Source of the DNA: Phytoseiulus persimilis
Lineage: Eukaryota; Arthropoda; Arachnida; Mesostigmata; Phytoseiidae
DNA: 64,000 bases
Reading direction: 5' to 3'
NCBI GenBank assembly: GCA_037576195.1
Contig: CM075101.1
Span: forward strand, 25,358,001 to 25,422,000
A program made the position numbers and the translations under genes. The notes below the pieces were generated by a model. The model searched no databases and was not told the origin of the DNA. It saw only the letters and a program-made list of their open reading frames with translations. The first letter of the stretch is position 1. Each line of letters opens with the position of its first letter. Shown here piece by piece: positions 22,575 through 35,915 of the stretch.

Positions 22575-25500
22575 GCACGCATCTTTTCCACGACTTCAGA
22601 GTTGAAATAATTCCCCGTTCAACGGTCATCCGCTCAAAATCGTCTAGTATGATCTCCATCCCGCCGATTCAGATCCCACGGCGCGTGAACCCATGCCGCG
22701 GGAGTTGAGGGAAATTATCCGATCGACGGGAGGCTCGCTCGTCATCTCAGGTTACTCGACCTGTTTGCCTGGAACATTCCCGGACGATCTGTGTGGTGTG
22801 CGGCTGAAGATGATGAGGGGTTCAATGCGGCGTTCAACAAACGTGCCGTCGTCACGACAACGGCAAATCAGTGATAGAACTTGTCGCGCGGCGCAAACAC
22901 GAGAGCACGAGGTTCACCCACCCCCAAGACCTACCTGATATCTGAGACGGGTTCTTCAAGAATGCTCAGGCCTGACGAAAACGAGGGAGGATTGTCACCA
23001 GTCAACCGGTACGACGCTCCCCACACGAACGAAGATGACATCCAAATCCCTTTGAGCGCCTCCTTCAGCTGTTTCTGAACCAGACCAATGAAATTTGATT
23101 CGCAAGCTCATTGTCGAGCTATCGGCTTCCCATCCCGTGCTAACAATGGGAAGCTCGGATCGAGGGAACAAAAGTGAGGAGACGTTTGGATCTACGATGA
23201 CACTTTTCATAACTATGCTTGGTCCGGCGTGCCGACCGAAGGAAGCGCTTCCACGGAGTCAAACAACCATGCGCGCGAACGTTGCCATACACGTATAGTA
23301 CGTTCGGCGTGTCGGCGAGAACTCCAAGGCCAAGGACGATCAACCTGATTCCGACAAGCCAAAGACGTTCATGTTACTGGGATTCCTTAAATGAAGCATT
23401 TTTTTCTTCTCCGAGTTTTCTCGTGATGTCGCTCCTCCTCCGTCGCTTCAAGTTTCACGCGGGAACAAGGGTCACTCGTCGGAAAGCCCAATCGACCGCT
23501 GAAACGTCCCGGTGCTTGGACACTGCCACTTCGTTCGAAGTCCTCGAGTTATTGTTCAGTCGAGTTTGCGGAGATCGAGTCGGGCGGTCTTGACCTTGCG
23601 CCCAAGTCATGTCGTCGAGGATATATTCAACTTTGCTTGATTGTTTCTGCAGTTATTATCACTGTTATTATCGCTCCAACACCAGCAATCATCCAAGTTA
23701 GCGCTCCGTTGATATTGCGATCAATAGACGGTGTCTCGTAGGAGCGCTGACTCGGCCACAGGGGATACGGGGAGCCATAGAATTCAACGGGGACCACAGG
23801 CCTGCACGACCATCGAAGAGTTTGGCATTGGCGTACGTGCAGTGGTCCACCTTGCGCCATTACGCTCCGGTTGCGAGCTCAAAATGTTGCGGCGATTGAC
23901 ATCCATGACCGAGAACTTCATCGCAGACCGCGGGTGATCCGGATCCATCCGAGATTCGCCCCGTAGGGGTGGACAGAGGGTATTTGAAGATGGAGATTTC
24001 CAATTCTGGGCAGAATGGAGCTCTTCGAATCCCCCACAAGAAACCACGATGCTGCGACCATATTAAGTGACCGCGGCAAGCATCCGCTTTTCCGCGACAG
24101 TTACCGAGAAACATAATTTTCACCAGCTTGCGGACCTCGAAGCGCTCTGGAACTCTCGTTCGATGTCGTAGTTCGAGTTTTCGCCGTTTTTTCTTGAACC
24201 GTCAGCTATTTTTCAATATGATTTCACTCCATTCGTACTGGCATTGGCCACCCTTCGCGTCACCTTGGCCTCCGAAAACAGATTCGACCGGTAATCAGCA
24301 GTACTCGAACCTGTGGAAGTGTCTATCAAATCGAAAATCCATTGTGTTGTTCAGCAATATAAGATAGTCCTCACGCCGACATGAAGAGAGAACCTCGGTT
24401 TGTGACTACTTCTCACACGGAGGTGGTACGGTTCCCCTACTGTCTTCTCGTTCACTCTCCTATGCGATAAGCTGATGTTGAATGTGTTTCTCAGCGGAAT
24501 GATTTGCTTCCATCGTGGATGATACCGAGCGGAATTTCGGAAGTGGTACCTCTGAGAGACAGATTAGCTCGACCAGCGAATAATACGAGCTGCGGAGGTT
24601 TTTGAACTGAGGTATTCCGAATATATAGCGCGGTCGGAAGCTCACTTGGGTGCTGGCTCGCTTGGTTGAATGCTTGTTTGTAAAAAAAAAACTGCCCACT
24701 ATTCGAATGCCCACTAGAGCCGACGACGGCAGTGCTTCCAGTAGGCCTGGCGTGGCGGAACTATAAACCGCGCTCGGGCTTCATCCGCTTAGGTTTTGGG
24801 TTGGTTGCACGGATGAACGATCGCCCGGTTGAACACGCAAGGCTGCGGAGCACATCGTTCGACTGACTTAGCGTCCTGCCGACAGCCAACTCACCTGGAA
24901 ACAAAAATGTTACAATTTAACCCTTTCGTCGACGGGGAACCGATCAACATTCAAGAGACCTGAGACTCGGGAACAAAAGGGCTTTTTTCGTTGGAAAGCG
25001 AGGTGGCCTTTCCTCTGTCTTCCTCCTCTGCCTGCCTGTCCGACTGTCGGTCTCTCCGCTCGCGCAGTTCCTCCGCATGCGCCGGGGTTCGACAGAGGCC
25101 TGAGCCGAATCATCTCCTCCGCCTTCTTCTCGTGAGAGCCTCTACTCCCGTTCCCTGGCCGTCTAATCGCACGCGGAATCCGAACCTAATTCACCGTTTA
25201 CCCGTTCGTCCGGTTTCGAGATTTCTCTACCGCTCTGCGATTATTTTAAATCCTCTTTCCAAGAGGTTCAAGGTGTAACATGATTATATTTAGAAAGGCG
25301 GGGATTGAGGGTATGGTGTTTGTCTCAACCGATACGGGAAGCGGGTGTTTCGCGCTTTTGTAACTATTCCACTTTGTGCATCACGACAGGGTGTTCATCA
25401 AGTAGGGTCGGGTCTTTCTTCTTCCGAAACGAAAACTCGCGACAGCGCCGAGAATCAACGCCGGGCGAGAACTCTGATTCGGCCGAATTCTTTCGGCGAT

Positions 25501-27204
25501 TCAAGGCCAATGGAAACTCGCATCTCTGCACCAATCCTCGCTCCAGACTCAACTGTACCGCACACACACTCCCGAACTCGGTTTCAATTTCGTCTCTCAG
25601 CGTCAGGTCGCTCGCTTCGACACCGACGTTTGCGGAGTTCGAAAGTCTGGGCTATTCTCATCATTGACTGCAGGTGGCACCGAGTTTTTCGGCGCTTCCC
25701 GAAGTCATGAGTCCTCTGGGAAAAACCGGGACAATTTAAAACTATGCTAATCTTGGAAACCTTCCGAACGAGTGGAAGCTTCTACGCACCCGGAGCGTTT
25801 GCAATTCTCGAAGTGGTACGATTCTTAGTGAGGGAAAGTTCGACGAACAGCAGTCCGGAGATTCTGACTTCGCAGAATTCCTGAACAAAGACCTGTCTGG
25901 CGCGGAAATCAAAGAAGCGCTCGACTGCAAGCTTCGGAGGACCCTTGGCTCGATTCAAGAAACAGAACAAACTCGGGCTCGGGAATTTCTGCGGGTCATC
26001 ATCACGCGTCTCGCATCGAAGTCATGTGATTGGTCTTGAAAAGGAGCTACTCACGGCCGTTTCCATCGTCGATTTGGAGTGCGGTCTCTTCCTGCTGGTT
26101 CGCGGTTCGATCATCGCGGTTTCGCCAAAATAGGTCATTGGAACTGGGAACAGGCTATAGGAAGGGAATCGGACGAAACCCTTACGGATATATCTATTTC
26201 AGGGTGAGCGCACCAGTTTTGGGGCACTGACCAGCTATGGGGAACTTGACACGTGTTCTCATTTCGGGAATCAGGACGCAGTCACCTGGAGTCCTGACCG
26301 CGGGCTATCTGTTGATGGAGCGAGAACATCCAGAGAACATCGGCCTCCTTCGAGTCCCGATCACTAAAAATCAGGATTGAGCCGATTCGAGAGATCGTTA
26401 TCTGTTATTTGCTATGGTGTTGGCTACAGAATGGGCAAGTTCGAAGCACGGAAGATCTTCGACATGGGGATGATTTTCTCTAATTAGTTGCCCCAGCTCG
26501 CGGACGTTCATTCATATATCGGCCGGGTCTGGAACGAATAACTAGCGATAAACAGGGAAGACCGTAATTCAAAGACTGGAGGGTTTATACTTCTCTCGAT
26601 GAGTGACACGCTCCGACCACAGCCTATCTCCATCAAGAGAGACTGATGCGATTTGAAACGAAAGGTTCGAGTCTCTCTTTGGACCAGCATTTCGCTGTGG
26701 CCGAAGAAACGAAACATTCTGGACCCGGTTCTCCTGCCCGGTTTTTTTTTTCGTGCCCGAAGGTGGAACTGAAAATACCCTTGTGAAGATTTCGCAAGCG
26801 GAGTCAGCTGCTCGGCCGTCGTTCTCTTCGAATTCTTCCCTCCGTAAACATCGACAGGAACTTCCCCGATTTTCCTTTCAAGTCTATAATTCACGTCGGC
26901 AAGAAGTGGATTCTTTCCCTTTGGCAGGCTGAAACTCTCATAACTCTCTGAGCTTTCGAGAGTTATGAAGCTTGAAAAATAACAGGACGTAGACCTTGAC
27001 AACGTGGGTCCCCGATGAGCTGAGTGCTGATCTTCTCGAACTCGATGTTTTGATATTTATCTGTTCTCCCCTTGTTTTAGGCTCGATCGCCGTTCAGCGA
27101 AAGCAGAGAGCTTTGACAAACTCTGAACTTTCGAATGAATTCAGAGACTGGTGTTTGTTGACGCAGGCTGTCAGAAAGTCTCAGATTGAGAAGAACGAGA
27201 GCAT
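22575..27204. other. no gene recognised
   Basis: Many frames of 60-165 codons on both strands, none with support. The longest is 27002-26508 minus (164 codons). TTTAACCCTTTCG at about 24916 resembles a piggyBac-type end, but no partner end exists. An A9 run lies near 24681. Confidence 0.3.
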
Positions 27205-27426
27205 GGTGTTGTGGCGAAGGTCGCTGCCTCGCCACCGTAGAAGGATGGTGGCACCGAGGGTTCGAATCCCGCTGTCGGCCGAGTTCCCGCGATGCTTCAA
27301 TGGTAGCGCCTCCGAACTGCAATTACCGTTCGAGCCCACGCTGAAGCGGTAGTTCGGCTCGGGGCGAAGTGCGTGGCCTAACAGGTGGGCCTTGTCGCAA
27401 CAACCCGAGGTTTGAGCCCCGCGACA
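27205..27426 (+). repeat. cluster of three tRNA-like Pol III modules (SINE-like)
   Basis: Three head-to-tail segments each carry an A-box-like and a B-box-like motif on the plus strand. The first has TGGCGAAGGTCG at 27212 and GGTTCGAATCC at 27259-27269, with the 47-base spacing of tRNA promoters, an anticodon-arm-like hairpin CCACC/GGTGG (27232-27251) and a T arm with four of five pairs. The second has TTCAATGGTAGCGCC at 27296 (similar to a glycine tRNA D arm) and GTTCGAGCC at 27329. The third has TGGCCTAACAGG at 27374 and GGTTTGAGCCC at 27409. None folds into a complete tRNA, so I read them as decayed tRNA-derived units. Minus-strand translations through the B boxes give the familiar spurious RDSNPR peptide. 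Confidence 0.5.
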
Positions 27427-29348
27427 GTCGACGCAAAAGTTACGTACGGAAGCGAAAGATGTGTCCCGCCCGCCCCAGGGGGTAACCCCAGGTATGAGAC
27501 TCTTCTGAGTTTTGTACATCAGCATTGAGGGTTTCGTTCTTCAGTCACAAACTCATAACGGTTGATGTGGGGCGTCTTGGTCGGTCTGTCGATCTTGGTT
27601 TCGCGTAGGGACCAAATGGATAATTATGGCCAGGTAGGGGTATTGGGCGTATGCACTAACGGATTCCAACTCGCTCGACGAGGACGTACGCACGAACAAA
27701 CGACCGAGCGGGTGAGCAAACGTCCTACTTCCACAGCTCATCTGAACATTTGAGCTTCATCAACGGTAGCTCCGCTAGCTCCCTTCGTCGGGGAGGGGGC
27801 TCCTAATTGGGAGTCCTGTCTGCCCGTCTACTACTTCGGTCTCTCGTACGTTCGTTTTCACTCTCTGCGTCTAGCTCTCGTCGTCCTCAGCAGAAGCGAT
27901 GCGTCCGCCAGCTAGGCATTCAAACACACGCACACAAACAACGTTTAGCCTGAAATGCCGATGGGTGGGGGCGCCGCCCGAGCCACTGTTACTGAGTCAC
28001 TCATTTCGTGACGGCCGTCCACCCACCCATCTGCTCAGCCCACCTCACTCAGCCGCCTTTCCATCTGCACCACCGCACCGTCGGGCCAGCCAGCTAGCCA
28101 ACCAGATCGAATGGAGAGGAACGCGGGAAAGCAGGTAAATACCTGGCGACTCTGAAATGCATCCTGAATGTGAATCCACTCGAGCGTGGACTCGGATTTG
28201 AGCGACAAAGAACTGTGATCGAGTCTCGGGGTCGAAATCTGCGACTGGATCTTCGGGTCGAAAGAGAACCACGCAACAATTGTCAGGCCCTTACCTCGAC
28301 GAGGGTGTCCTGGACAAGAAGCCGAAGAGCCCGAGACGGTTGCTCCGGTACAGGCTCGAAAAAGGCAGTGGAGAAGCAGATTCGTGTTTTTTCACCCGAC
28401 GTGGTTTCGACGAACTGGCTGATCGGGCTCTGATCGGGCATCATCATTGTTGCTAGAACGGAAGGAGTCCGAGCGCTCCGAGAACGAATCTGAGACCCCG
28501 ATCGACCCCAGTGAGCGGCGAGGTCAGGCACGCGAGGGTTTTCCGGCCGGGGTTCGTGCTCCACTTTCCTCAGGTCAGCCCGATGTTCCTCGTTTCCCTG
28601 TTTCCTCCATCAAATGAACGGTTTGCGAACAAGACACAGGTTATCCGTATCAGAGATACACAACAGGATGGCACCGTGCGATCGAGCCGATGGACAGCCC
28701 GACGATAGAAGGATTGTCACGCTCGTTCCCAAGTGTTGAACCGTGAGGAGATGTACAGGTGTACATATGCTGCGCCGCGAATGCTTGGATCCGTCGTCGG
28801 AGGAGACGGATGGGGACTTGTTTCGTGGGAGAGTCGATCCTCTTGTTATTACGCTCGTTCTCGTGAGCGAGCCTGTCAACCTGACGCGCTCGCTGAGCCG
28901 TCCAACCAACCAACCGACCGATCGAGTGAGCGGCTAGACCAACGGCTGTCTGTTCCCCTGGCCTGGCGGGCCATCCGAACACATGAATATAATTCAAGTC
29001 GCCGATAGGCCGGGCATGGAAGACGAACAAATGAGCAAGTTGTACTCGTTGTCCCGTCACTGTCGGCAGCGAATAACAAGAGCGCTGATGCGGCCTTTTG
29101 CTTCCCAAGGACCCGTCGATGGGCCCCTCCGATACGCTCAAAGATCTATGAACGTTTTGTTCTGCCGAATTTGAGTTGCTACCGCTCGTGAGACGGAACC
29201 ATTGCCGTCCGGGTGCGCCCTGTCGCTCGAAAGTCCTCGTCCCGCTGGCCAGTGCTTCTCGCGCTCACTTTGCTCGCGTCCACGATCAGCGTCGGCTGCT
29301 CTTGCTCGGAGAGACTGAGAATAACACAGTTTTCAAGAGACAACTGAC
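27427..29348. other. no gene recognised
   Basis: Low-complexity segments include CCCACC-type runs at 28018-28050 and CCAA/CCGA repeats near 28899-28925. A 163-codon minus frame (29141-28650) runs through this repetitive DNA and is not credible as a protein. Confidence 0.3.
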
Positions 29349-29495
29349 CCGATGAACGGCCGCCGCCGCATTCTCGCCGAGGAGCGTCCAGATCGGCGCT
29401 GTTCCAACCATCGAGTGAAGAGCCAGGGATTCATGTTGCGGGACCGCCTGCTCCGCCATGAGGTAATCTCCCTCGGCACTGTCGACGTAATGAAT
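29349..29495 (-). CDS. candidate internal exon (49 codons), unknown product
   Basis: An exon of 147 bases, phase 0 at both borders. It lies between the acceptor CCGGCTCTCAG (ending 29496) and the donor CATCGG|GTCAGT (intron from 29348). It encodes a well-mixed peptide beginning IHYVDSAEGDYLMAEQAVP and ending LLGENAAAAVHR. Codon use is dominated by strong, unambiguous codons. The same frame is open upstream without an ATG, consistent with an internal exon. Other frames over the same bases (a 170-codon plus frame and an arginine-rich minus frame) look less protein-like. I could not place adjoining exons and do not recognise the family. Confidence 0.33.
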
Positions 29496-32400
29496 CTGAG
29501 AGCCGGTTTCTCGAGGGTCAGCACAGCTTGCTGCGAGTGTTCTGCCCTTGTCGGAGGGCGCCCACCGCTTGGTGAGCAGCAGGCTTTTTCGAGCATTTTT
29601 ATTGGATCATCGGTTCGTCTTCAGCTCGCGGACCTATACCGCGGGACGTCCCGTCTACGCATTCGGAACGCAATGAAACTTGCACGTGTCCAAATTAGCG
29701 CCAACCTCTTCGCGAGACACTCGCGCGGCGAGGCAGCGGATGAGGGCTTTGACGGGAATATTCCGAGGTGCGCTCCGTGCGTGGGAGCAGATGGCCCCGT
29801 CAAAAAAAGGAAAACGAACGCATGGAAGGCACTTTCGAATGTAGCCACCCTCCACTGGAACTGACAACCAGCCGCGTATTCCCGTCACCGTCGAGACTGT
29901 CTCACCATCGAGAAACTTTCCTCGCGGTGAAATTTACCTCAATCCGGACCGAGTTCGCCTTCCGGAGCTGAATCGTTCCAGCGTCCAGAACGGGGTTCTG
30001 ATTAATTTCGCCTTTCGCGATACGAACGGCTCTTCCAACCTCCCGCATGTATGCGTGCGCATATCATGCATTTGCTCCCAATGTATGTATGAATACATTG
30101 TTGTCAGCTTCAAGAGCAGGAGCTAGCTAGCTTTCGACAGTTATGAGCATGGATCTCCTTGGAGACGAAAACGGCTACTCCGATGTCGTGTCAGACTCCT
30201 TTGTCGGGCATACGCACTCCTTGCTCCCTTCGTCCTTGGTCTGCTTTTTCGGTCGCTCATCCTTTTTCACCGTCCCACATTCCGTTTGTAGGGGCGACTA
30301 AGTATCGGAATCGCACAGCCAACAACGATGAATGGTCACGCGGCGACGGGGGATCTTGTGGTGGGTCGTGAGTCGGATTAGTATTCGCCGACGACCGTAT
30401 TCCAGAGGATTTCCCCAGAGTGGCAAAACGCGATCAGCCCGCGTATGGATCCCCCAGATCTTGAGCAAAACAACTGAGTGAGTTACGCAGGCCCTCCGGG
30501 ACCGCTTCGCGTCTCCCCGCGCGGACTACCTTGTGTTCGTTACTCCGTGTTTGCCAACGCTGCGCAGAAGCTAGAAGAGGACCGAGGAGGCACGGGAGTC
30601 GGAGTTAGAACTCCGTGGAGTATTTTCGAGTTAAATAACCATCAAACAAGCGGAAACGAGAGTCAGGACCGCTTCACTGCTTGTAAACATCTCAATGTTT
30701 CGCTTCAACGTTGGCGAACCTTTTCGCTGTCTGGCTTACGTCAAATCGAAAGTCGAAGTATGGAGGAAGACGGGGCAAAAACTATCACGCATTGTTTGAA
30801 TGGAAACAGCAATGTCTGTTTTGACGGAGGACCTCTTCGGTTACGGGTCTTAAAAATATCAGTCTGTCGGCGCTCATGTTCATTTAGATCTGCCGTTCAA
30901 TCGGAGTAGAAGCTTCGGAACCGATGGATCTGCAAATTACCCCATGAGCGTCGCGGAGAAACGTACATGAGATCACCTGTTATGGATTCGAGTACCTGAG
31001 CACAGAACCGGTTGATTTTCCAAAATCTGCGGGAAATCACTCCGGTTTTCATGTTGCAGTTTCTCATTAGAATCACAGAACAGAGTCCGAAGGGTGAGAC
31101 GCACCCCGAGGGTCTTTACAGTCAGAATGAAGGCATACACAGCCGGAAATTCCAGAAAAAATCACCTCACGATGGAGCTCGCATGCTCCCGGCGGAACAG
31201 GGTTCGGTTTCTTGTGTCTGTTACGAAACTGCCGCCGAAAGATTCGACCGGATCGGTTTATTTGACTCACGGAGCGCAAACACACAAAACACACAAACGC
31301 TTCTCTGATGCGAGTCGATTGCTCGTTTGAGCAAAGAAAGTCAGGAGACAAGGTTTTTCTTTTCGGTGGACCATGCGGGCGACGCCATCTCTCGAATTAC
31401 GGAATGAGAGCACCAGCAGAGTTCGCTGAGAAGCAGATTTTCCTCGCTAGCTGATGCGTCTCCAGCATGGTCTCGTTGCATTTTCCTGCCAGGCCACAAA
31501 AAAAGGAAGCGAAGGGAGTGCGCGGAGGAAGTCTGCGAGCATCCGGGAATTTCTCCGGAATCACTCCTCACTGGCATACACGACGAGCCAGTATCGAGAA
31601 TTTGGGATTGTTCATTTGAACGTTGACCAAGCGTTCAAGGGACCCCGAACGTGCGATGCCCCCAATCGACGGAATCTTCAAAGACTTCGATAAACTCCGG
31701 GCTCGGAACGAAGGAAGCGTCCGTTTTAGATAGCTCCAACTAGGTGCCGTATACTTTTTGTAAAACAGCTGGCTCCGCTGCACGGCTTCGGTCGCGGCTC
31801 TGGCGGGTTGATTAAGTTAATGCAACCATCAAATCTCGGGAGATTGGATGGTTCTGAACCCAAGTTTCCTCCCCGCTTCCAAATATGGACGGAGTACCTG
31901 CACTCGAAGATTTCGTTTCGTCAGTTGGAATAGAACGGAGTTCCGGCTCTCAACTCCTCGATCCCATCTCCGGAATCCGCCCATGGGGACGACGCGGAAC
32001 CCGGCGAGGATTCCATCCCCAATCATTATCGCTCTCAAACAAAGAATCGTTGCAGGATCTGAACCCGCTCTCGATGAGCGAGATAAGACTTCCAGACACG
32101 GTCGCCTCCTTCGCGCCCAGGGATCGTGAGTCCGCGATCCCAAGTGGAGCAACAACGTTCCTCCGTCGAGTGAGCGGTCACTCCAGACTGGTCAAGACAG
32201 TCGGGGGAGCCGGACTACCCGTCGAGCTCGTTTTTTCCGCCAGCCGTCGCGCCGAATCGCTAAAGTTCAGCAATGCGGAATATTCGCCGTCCGAGCGTGC
32301 GAGCGAACCAACTCCGAACGGATGAACGCAGCGACACACCCGCCGGGCAACCGATCGATGCTCACAATCTCCGTCGTCGTTCTCTCAGCGGAGAGTGAAG

Positions 32401-35400
32401 AAAGAGCTTCAAAGCGAGACGCGGAGCGGCTGGCGACGGGCTTGCGAGCAGCGGAGGGAAGAGCAGGCGCCCGCGCTCCCCAACGAACCGCATTTATCCA
32501 GCCCAAAGAAAGCTCGTACTCGTAACAGGAACACATTATCGAACTTGTTCGACGACTCGCTCGACGAACTACAGCACGCACTCGGGCCACCTCGACTCAG
32601 ACGCGACTCGAGAAATTCGCAACCATCACCTCCCTCGTTATGAGTCGTCGGTAATCCTCCTGTTGTGATTTGAGTTTCGCTCGGGAGGATGCGACGACAA
32701 CTCCGAGCAGCTTTCGCGGGGAGGGGCTAACACCGGAGATTCGTGTCATCAGTCGAGTCCGAACGAACAGCGAAGAGAGGACCAGTCCGAGCGTTTTCCC
32801 GAATTCCTGCTGAAGCACGCTTGTGGTTGGCGGGTGATTTCGCTCGAATTCACCGGTTTCAGGGATCCGAGAGAGCTGATGACGATGAGATAACTTTAGC
32901 TCGTTTGATGCGAATTATCAGAGCAGAGCTCATTGTGTTTTCGAGTCGTCCCCGGATTCTGCGTTGGTCGACGCTCCGCCGTCGGCGAACAAAGACGCTC
33001 CCCGGCAACACAAGAGAGTAGGAGAACCGCTCATCAGGAAGACAGAAAAAAAAACAGCGAGAAAAAACAACATCCGATTTCTGAGAGCCGGATGAACGAG
33101 CGGCCGGCCGGCCTGCCGGTTCGGCAGATGAATAATTGAGGCAGTTAATAAATAAATAGGGTCCGCACCCAGGGCAGGGCGATTTCGACGGGCGTATATT
33201 TATGGCGACAAACTGATTTAAAGAAATGGGCTCAGTTTTTTTTTACAGACTCTCTGTGCTGGTTGGCTGACGGGGAGAATCGTCAATCGTATCCCTCCCA
33301 AGAGTCGAATAAGAGATCCTATGCTCGTTATCCCTCCTTCGCAAGGATCGGATACGAGTCCACCCTCAACAATCTCATTCTGGCGCAAAAGGCGGTCTCG
33401 AGAGAAGCGAACCCGTGAATCAGTGTTCTGATCCGTGTGGAGTGTGGCGTAATTTTCAGGATAAACGACAAGCACAGTCGAGACACTCCGTTCTCCTGAC
33501 ATTGCTTGTGGACCCCACTAGCAATTTAGGAAGGGAGCAATTTCTCGAAGCCCACTCAAGCCCAACGTGGAGAAGCTCACATATCTCATCGCGATAATGA
33601 CGGTGACGTATTCTTATATCTTTCATCCATCGAGTGTGAGTCCGGTTCCCACAAGCCGGTTCTCTGCAAGTTTCCTGGGAAGCCGAGGAACGCTTCATAC
33701 GAACGCGGAAAAAGCTGGCGGAGTTGAGGATGTCAGAAGTTTACCTCTGTAGAGACTCCCGTGGGCTTTGGGGAAAACATGATGGGTAGCTGGCATTCCT
33801 TGAGTGACGTTTGTGGACGGATGTCACCTCTCGGACCGTGTCCGAATAGTTCCCCGGCTCGAGCTCGTAGCGAAAATCTCCCTCCCGCGACTTTGAAAGG
33901 CCGTTTTCCGAGCGCAGAGCTTGAGTGTCGGAGGTTTGAGCATTTTGTGGGACGGCCGGGGAAAGAAGAGCCTAACAAAGCGTATGCCAGGTGAATTTTA
34001 TGGACTGAATGCTGCCCCGTTATTATGGTAACTTGGAGCAATGCAGAGCAGAAGGAAAGGCGGACTGAGGCCGAGAGCATCGAGACAGGGCGAGCAGCTG
34101 AGAAGTGGGAGTAGAGGAGATCCACGGTTGTTGCGAGAAGAAATTCTCGAGGCAACGCCCGTGATGCTCGCGTTCTGTTGATTCCTCGCAACGCGTGCGT
34201 CGCAGTTGATCCTAGCGGAACTTTCCCTCATTTTCGGCAGTTTCGAACGTTTTCGGGAATGGAATGGCTCCAGCTCGAAACTCTTTGAAGAAAACTCAAT
34301 CCCCCACTTCGGGAATCTTTGAAGTCTCTTAGGCCTACGTTCTCTGGCGAGAAAAGTTCCTTCCGGCTTGTGGTGCTCGGGCCAGGTCCCCTCACAGCGT
34401 TCACCGTGGCGAGAACCTCACTCTGGAAATAATGATCCGGTGGCTGTTTGGCGAAGCGTATCCACGTCGAGTGTGAATTGGGATGAACTACGATGACTGC
34501 CGATTTGTTCCCCAGGAATATTCAATCGAATTCGGGCGGCTGCTCCGCACGAGCCAACTTGGACTATTGGAGAACTCGACAGCCCACCGTTTGAGTATCT
34601 CCATAATCACGTGCCTTACTCCGCGTTCCTCAGCTCCTGGATCTTAGTATGACGCGGTCCGATTGCTTCTTCGTTCTCAGTACGTATTGAACGAAGAGAT
34701 CATCGTTAGTTCGGAGTCACGAAACTTCCGGTCGGAATCAGGCATTCAAGTGCTAATAAGTGTCGTTTGTTTGCATGTTTGCGTTCGCTGGCTGCCTCAA
34801 AGGGCAGGAGCATGAAGAATGTATTCGCAAAGACAAAGGAGCGAACGTACACGCATGCACACGCACACGAGATGAACGTGCCTCTTGCTTGTTTGCTTGC
34901 CTTGCAGAGTTCATGCGGCGCGCAGAGGGCAATCGGCAAGAAGTCGCTAACTTCCATTTCCCTCTTCCTTCACCACGCCCGCTTTTCCCTTTCACCGAGT
35001 TCGTTCCCGTTCCACTTCACCAATTTCCTTCTTCGGCTTTTCCCAGCATCGTTACGTTCTCCTAGGACCTGTCTGAATGGTCATGCGCTGACCCCGCGAC
35101 CAATCCCGGGCCCATCAATCCCCTTTCCCGGTTTTGAATATCTTTCGTCGAGGTGTACCTCGTTCCGTGCTATCCCCGCGGCTCGAGTTATGCATTCTTC
35201 CCGCTCTTGTGATTCTGTCCCGCTCACCGTGCTTTCTCTTGCAGAACACATTCATGAACGGAAAATGAATACAGTAGACCCCGCTCACGGAGAAAACTTC
35301 CGCGAAGATTCCGATACAACCGGCGGAGGAACGAGCGAGAGAAGGAAAGAATAGTGCGAGAGGGGCTCGCCACTCATTCTCTCTGTGAATTCATCCTCTC

Positions 35401-35558
35401 TCCCTCCGTTTCTGTCTGCCCTCTCTTCGAAGCTTCTCTATATGTTCGTTTTTTCCTGATTCAGCGTCTGAGGTAGGTAAGAGAAAAAACGGATGAACAG
35501 ATGGATATACGCACGCCTACCACGTAGTCCTGCGGACTCCCGGCCGATGCCAACGTAG
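29496..35558. other. no gene recognised
   Basis: About 6 kb with many short frames and no support. Notable: an ATG at 30144 opening MSMDLLGDENGYSDVVSDSF, a plausible first-exon start with no clear donor; a GGCC/CCGG palindromic stretch near 33101-33116; and a strong acceptor-like TTTTTTCCTGATTCAG ending at 35465, 94 bases before the ORF at 35559. Confidence 0.3.
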
Positions 35559-35915
35559 ATGTTGCAAAGAGGCGTAGAGGTAAACAACGACGACAACGGT
35601 GATGGGAGAAACAGCGGGAACAAGAAGATGAACTTCCCAGGACGTGGCGGAGGAATGTCGTTCCTTGGAAAAACACAACCAAAGCCGAAGATAACGGTCG
35701 ATGTACATAAAGGAGAGCCTTCCTTCCGAATCATACATTCAGGAGGAACATCTCCCGCAGTCTCTCCTTTCCTCACAGCTGTGATCGATGACTGCTCGCC
35801 CCCAACAAACGAAACCCGAGAGGGTTATGGACCGGGGGTGTACAGCCTCAATTGGAGCTCTCTCACTCGGATCGGCCCGTTACGCTTCAACTTCTATGCT
35901 TCGTCGATAGCTTGA
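35559..35915 (+). CDS. candidate ORF, unknown product
   Basis: ATG at 35559 opens 118 codons ending in TGA. The N-terminal third is polar and glycine-rich (NNDDNGDGRNSGNKK, then FPGRGGGMSFLGK). It is followed by a lysine/proline segment and a C-terminal part with an NETR and an NWSS site. Codon choice is consistent with coding, and few stops interrupt even the flanks. A 112-codon minus frame over the same bases is hydrophobic and low-complexity, and I judge it a shadow. A strong acceptor upstream (ending 35465) suggests the ORF could lie in a longer exon, but the frame is closed between the two. Family unknown. Confidence 0.33.
   Translation: MLQRGVEVNNDDNGDGRNSGNKKMNFPGRGGGMSFLGKTQPKPKITVDVHKGEPSFRIIHSGGTSPAVSPFLTAVIDDCSPPTNETREGYGPGVYSLNWSSLTRIGPLRFNFYASSIA

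Noticed and set aside
24914-24935. TTTAACCCTTTCGTCGACGG as a piggyBac-type end (TTAA plus CCCTTT)
   Set aside because: No complementary end with TTAA is visible on either side, and the match is only a few bases.
27077-27525. Minus-strand frames containing RDSNPR/SGIRTL as protein
   Set aside because: This is the familiar artefact of translating the tRNA B-box; the bases are explained by Pol III modules.
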